Notes under the pieces: generated by a model
The model's database searches: none
What the model was told of the DNA's origin: nothing
The model's input: only the letters and a program-made list of their open reading frames with translations
Program-made: the position numbers and the translations under genes
Assembly: GCA_900317405.1 (NCBI GenBank)
Contig: ONGP01000005.1
Span: 1 to 64,000, forward strand
Direction of reading: 5' to 3'
Origin: an uncultured Prevotella sp.
Lineage (GTDB): Bacteria > Bacteroidota > Bacteroidia > Bacteroidales > Bacteroidaceae
Length of the DNA stretch: 64,000 nt
Shown: positions 60,832 through 64,000 of the stretch, piece after piece
Layout of the letters: each line of letters begins with the position of its first letter
Numbering within the stretch: the first letter of the stretch is position 1

Positions 60832-61881
60832 TTACTTCTGACCTATAGCTGCATACTGTCGTATGATGCCGTCGGCCAGCAGTGCGTTAGAATCATTATT
60901 GCCGTACAGCTTGTCGTAGATATACTTAACATCGTCGCGCGTGCCACCATGCTTCAGTGCGTAGACCACGCATAGATTCTGCATACCAACTGTCTCTGAC
61001 AATATGTCGAGGTCGGTGATGGCCAGCTGCGACAGCGCTAGCTGATAAGCCGCATCGCTTAGCTCGTCGACCATAGCCTGAACCTGACCAAGCGACTCCA
61101 TGCCGAAGTGCTCCAATATGGGCAGGAATGGCATGAGCGAAGCAGGGAACAGTTCGGCCTGATTTACAGCTGCTATGCGCTGGTTGAGCCTGTCGAGCGG
61201 ACGCAAATCAAGATAACTGCGGAACGAATCGGTGGACAGTGTCACCTCGCTCAGATTGCCCGACTTGACCAGTGTCTGAATCTGTCGACGATACTCGGTC
61301 ATAGTGGTGCGCAGACGGCTGAACTCATCATCGGCCAGCTCCAGCATACCTGCCAGACGACTGAACTGACGCCTGAACTGTGGGGGCAACTTGACGGCAC
61401 CCTTGTAGCCAATGTCGTGCTCGATGGCCGACCACGTGTGCTGCAGTGCTGTACGTATCTGTATCTCGAATGGGATGCTGCCTTCGTGCAGACTGCAGAT
61501 GTAGTGTAATGAGTTGTATCCAAAGCTGGTCAACTCGTGCAGCTTGCGCTTATCTACTGAGTTGCTCCAGTCAACATTAAACAGCTGGCTTACGATGGCT
61601 GCCACCTTGTCTACATCGTCGGTATAGAACGTAACGATGCGCAGACCCACCAGATCGGTGATGTCGCTCAGTTCACGATACTTCTCGCCCTTTAGCTCCA
61701 GTTTGCCCGCCAGCGACTTTTCGGTCTTTACACGGTGCTCTATGCTATTGAGTTCGATGCCCTGCTGGCTAAAATGCTGGCAGAGCAACTCGTAAACGTG
61801 GCTATCCAACTGCAACAGTTCGTTCCGCTTGTCACGGAACTCCTGTAGCAGCATTTCGCAATGTGGCGATAATCGCATCAT
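60832..61881 (-). CDS. RelA/SpoT-domain alarmone synthetase-like protein
   Basis: A 349-residue cytoplasmic protein whose first 200 residues form a RelA/SpoT synthetase domain: IEHRVKTEKSLAGKLELKGE, LSDITDLVGLRIVTFYTDDV, LTSFGYNSLHYICSLHEGSI and PFEIQIRTALQHTWSAIEHD. No HD hydrolase, TGS or ACT domain is present, so it resembles a small alarmone synthetase with an added helical C-terminal region of unknown role. It probably makes (p)ppGpp or a related nucleotide. It overlaps the STAS gene by 4 bp, tying it to the partner-switching genes upstream. Confidence 0.85.
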   Translation of the reverse strand: MMRLSPHCEMLLQEFRDKRNELLQLDSHVYELLCQHFSQQGIELNSIEHRVKTEKSLAGKLELKGEKYRELSDITDLVGLRIVTFYTDDVDKVAAIVSQLFNVDWSNSVDKRKLHELTSFGYNSLHYICSLHEGSIPFEIQIRTALQHTWSAIEHDIGYKGAVKLPPQFRRQFSRLAGMLELADDEFSRLRTTMTEYRRQIQTLVKSGNLSEVTLSTDSFRSYLDLRPLDRLNQRIAAVNQAELFPASLMPFLPILEHFGMESLGQVQAMVDELSDAAYQLALSQLAITDLDILSETVGMQNLCVVYALKHGGTRDDVKYIYDKLYGNNDSNALLADGIIRQYAAIGQK

Positions 61882-62180
61882 TTAAATTCGAACAGGTTAA
61901 TAAATCCTGTCATGGCAAACACCTGGCGCAGGTCTTCGTTGATAGCACGGATGTAGACATGACTGCCCTTTGGCTTAGCTGTCTTAAGCAGTCCAAGGAA
62001 CAGGCGCAGGCCACTAGATGAGATGTACTCAAGGTTAGCACAGTCCAGAATGATGTCGTGACCATTGCACTCGTACAGAGGCTTCATCTCTTCTTCTACC
62101 TGGGCAGAGGCTGCCGTGTCGAGGCGACCTTCGAAGTACATTACATAGTAATTGTCTTCTTCTTTGAATGTTGTCTTCAT
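61878..62180 (-). CDS. STAS-domain anti-sigma factor antagonist (RsbV/SpoIIAA type)
   Basis: A 100-residue single STAS-domain protein. The fold is clear: YYVMYFEGRLDTAASAQVEE, DIILDCANLEYISSSGLRLFLG and HVYIRAINEDLRQVFAMTGF. The serine in SSSGLR (about residue 56) is where such proteins are phosphorylated. In partner switching it releases its target when dephosphorylated. Its likely kinase and phosphatase are fused in the protein encoded 4 bp upstream; the downstream RelA/SpoT gene overlaps it by 4 bp. Confidence 0.92.
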   Translation of the reverse strand: MKTTFKEEDNYYVMYFEGRLDTAASAQVEEEMKPLYECNGHDIILDCANLEYISSSGLRLFLGLLKTAKPKGSHVYIRAINEDLRQVFAMTGFINLFEFK

Positions 62181-62184
62181 AACT

Positions 62185-64000
62185 TTATGAGTTTTTAGTG
62201 AGTTTTTTGCGGAGCGTAAGAACGTTCTTTCCGTCCACTCGTTCGTAATTAATTGTATCCATTATCTGTCGGATTAGATGGATACCTAATCCTCCGATAC
62301 CTCTTTCTTCGGCCGACAGTGTGGTGTCGACCTCAGCTTTGGCCGTGGGGTCAAAGGGGGTACCGCTGTCACTAATGACAAACTTAAGGCGTTCATCATT
62401 AATCTGAGCTTCGATGTCTACATCGCCTTTCACACCGGCCGGGTAGGCATAGTTCATCACATTAACCACAGCCTCTTCGATGGCCAGATTAAGCTTCATC
62501 GTAGTACTCATGTCGAAGCCTGCTTGCTCACAAACCTCGTCAACGAAACCATTGAGTTGTGGTACTGCCTGCACATCATTGGGCAGGGTGATGTGGCTTT
62601 GGTAGCGCACATCGAGTTGTTTCTTTGTGTATTGCACTGCTAACAAGGTTAAGTCATCACTCTGTTCGGCCTCGCCCACAAAGGCGTGTACGGCCTGTTT
62701 CATCTGGCTGATAATGGCATGCGGGCTGACGCTGCCTGAGGCATGTATGCCACGGGCTTGATCGATAATGCGCTGCATGCCGAACTGACCATGCTCGATA
62801 TTTTCGGCCTCGGTCAGTCCATCAGTAAACAAGAAGATAGTGGTGCCGGGTTCGATCATTGCCTTTTGGGCAGTGAACTTCCAGCCTGGCATTACACCTA
62901 CAGGTATATTCGAGTCGCAAGGCAGTTCGTCTACCTTTGCCACATCGTCAAATCTTACTAATAATGGTGCATCATGACCTGCATTGCAGTAGTGCAGACG
63001 GCCAGTAGGCAGGTCGAGTACTCCTACCAGCAGGGTAACAAACATGTTTGAGTCGTTGCCCTCGGCCATAGCATCGTTAAGGGTTGTGATGATACGATCG
63101 GGCGCAGCCTGGTGGGCAGAAACCGTGCGGAATTGTGCTCTGGTCACAGCCATCACCAGCGATGCAGGCACACCCTTGCCGCTCACGTCGCCTATACAGA
63201 AGAAAAGCTTCTCGTCGCGGATGTAGAAATCGAACAAGTCGCCGCCAACTGATTTGGCTGGTGTAAGCTCACCATATATATCGATATCATTACGATCGGG
63301 GTAGGGTGGGAATATCTTTGGCAGCATCGACATCTGTATGTTGCTGGCCACATGCAGCTCGCTCTCGATAGATGCCTTCGAGGCTGTGGTGGTTTGCAGT
63401 TCATCGATGTATTTAGACAGCGACTGCTGCATGTCTACAAACGAGTCGCGCAGGTGGCGTATTTCGTCTTTCGAATCAAATTCGGGCAGTGCTACGTTGA
63501 AGTTACCCTGTGATATCTCAACGGTCTTATTGGCTAGCAGCTTGAGTGGTGACAGTTGCCAACGGATAATGTAGAACAGCGATATGGATATGGCTATCAG
63601 CAGGATGATGAGCCATACTATCATATTGTTTCTAATCTTATTAGGCCCCTCCATTATTTTATCTTCTGATATCGAGAAGCATACAGACCACTGCACACGT
63701 TCTACAGGTGCGTAGAATACAACTGATGACGAGTAGTCGTCCTTCTTATTATCATCGTTGGCCAGCAGACAGGTCATATCAACAGTGTCGGTACCACGCT
63801 GCCAACTCATGATGCGTTTGGCCATTTCGATATAAGCCGGATTCTTCATTTTCTTTGTCTGATCGATAAAGTTGATAGATTGTATCCAGTCTATGTCCGG
63901 GTGGCACACGTATTGCGAGTCGCGGCCTATTACAAATGCAGTAGAATAAGCATAGGGCTTGGCCTTGTCGACAAGGCGCTGTACCCAGTCAAGCGCTACA
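62185..64000 (-). CDS. Cache-HAMP-SpoIIE-HATPase signalling protein (5' end outside the window)
   Basis: The frame stays open through the window end, so the gene is cut at 64000; the GTG at 63909 is internal. Upstream of it the translation (about VALDWVQRLVDK, then AYSTAFVIGRDSQYVCHPD) is a Cache-type sensor domain. Next come a membrane helix (MIVWLIILLIAISISLFYII), a HAMP-like segment, and a SpoIIE phosphatase (ASNIQMSMLPKIFPPYPDRN, SVGGDLFDF, FCIGDVSGKGVPASLVMA, FLFTDGLTEAEN). The C-terminus is a histidine-kinase-like ATPase with the N box NLAIEEAVVNVMNYAYP and G box GIGGLGIHLI. This joins RsbU-like phosphatase and RsbW-like kinase in one protein, with its STAS partner next door. Confidence 0.9.
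   Translation of the reverse strand, partial: VALDWVQRLVDKAKPYAYSTAFVIGRDSQYVCHPDIDWIQSINFIDQTKKMKNPAYIEMAKRIMSWQRGTDTVDMTCLLANDDNKKDDYSSSVVFYAPVERVQWSVCFSISEDKIMEGPNKIRNNMIVWLIILLIAISISLFYIIRWQLSPLKLLANKTVEISQGNFNVALPEFDSKDEIRHLRDSFVDMQQSLSKYIDELQTTTASKASIESELHVASNIQMSMLPKIFPPYPDRNDIDIYGELTPAKSVGGDLFDFYIRDEKLFFCIGDVSGKGVPASLVMAVTRAQFRTVSAHQAAPDRIITTLNDAMAEGNDSNMFVTLLVGVLDLPTGRLHYCNAGHDAPLLVRFDDVAKVDELPCDSNIPVGVMPGWKFTAQKAMIEPGTTIFLFTDGLTEAENIEHGQFGMQRIIDQARGIHASGSVSPHAIISQMKQAVHAFVGEAEQSDDLTLLAVQYTKKQLDVRYQSHITLPNDVQAVPQLNGFVDEVCEQAGFDMSTTMKLNLAIEEAVVNVMNYAYPAGVKGDVDIEAQINDERLKFVISDSGTPFDPTAKAEVDTTLSAEERGIGGLGIHLIRQIMDTINYERVDGKNVLTLRKKLTKNS

Noticed and set aside
62185..63909. Complete SpoIIE-HATPase gene starting at GTG 63909
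   Set aside because: The frame stays open to the window end and encodes part of a Cache domain, so the true start lies outside.

Overview
The window looks like a chromosomal segment of a gut- or rumen-type Bacteroidales bacterium, most likely a Prevotellaceae member (Prevotella/Segatella/Xylanibacter-like). The grounds are a SusC/SusD pair, TAnnTTTG-type promoter boxes in front of many operons, lipoprotein-rich gene content, the acpP-fabF-rnc order, a BtuB-BtuG-type vitamin B12 locus, and C-terminal tails that resemble type IX secretion sorting signals. The genus is inference; no rRNA or marker comparison was possible.

Layout. 1-457: no convincing gene, but a diverged 22-bp tandem repeat array and phased GAGAGAT repeats. 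458-11917: a pectin/arabinan locus with two divergent operons, GH28-susC-susD on the minus strand and pfkB kinase-GH127/GH146-GH51 on the plus strand. 11974-15834: a CotH/lamin-tail surface protein and a histidine (inositol-polyphosphate-type) phosphatase. 15875-22026: a DUF3108/Ig-like lipoprotein/GH3-adenylase operon, then an ECF sigma factor with a membrane-anchored outer-membrane-barrel partner. 22117-24730: rnc, fabF, acpP. 25011-26845: DUF4254, a GT9 glycosyltransferase and a 51-aa rubredoxin. 26924-28375: an unusual protein with two PD-(D/E)XK-like nuclease domains, followed by about 350 bp of palindromic DNA. 28727-29671: an aldo/keto reductase.

29809-38073 is a vitamin B12 locus. A cobalamin riboswitch precedes BtuB-like receptor, BtuG-like lipoprotein, two uncharacterised exported proteins and a BtuF-like binding protein; a convergent operon carries an ABC ATPase and a CobD-like decarboxylase. 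No permease gene is present. mntP and a GH36 alpha-galactosidase follow.

41059-49047 holds three proteins with the same plan: an N-terminal lipobox, TPR repeats, one membrane helix, a coiled coil, then a cytosolic output (a helix-turn-helix domain once, a SpoIIE/PP2C phosphatase twice). A small TonB-domain protein and a uridine-kinase-like protein are interspersed. 49134-55618 is a second sugar locus: a sialate-O-acetylesterase-type esterase and a GPH transporter, divergent from a GPH transporter, a GH43 and an ECF sigma factor. 55611-58829: an M16 peptidase, a tRNA with a CAU anticodon, ribF and a CPBP protease. 58995-64000 (all minus strand): an ECF sigma/anti-sigma-like pair, argB, and an operon of SpoIIE-HATPase (cut by the window end), STAS protein and RelA/SpoT-type synthetase, which looks like a partner-switching system tied to an alarmone enzyme.

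How it works together. The sugar loci would bind, cut and import plant pectin, arabinan and xylan-type glycans. The B12 locus would capture a scarce cofactor at the surface and is riboswitch-controlled. The signalling genes, with three ECF sigma factors and three SpoIIE phosphatases in 64 kb, make up an unusually dense regulatory region.
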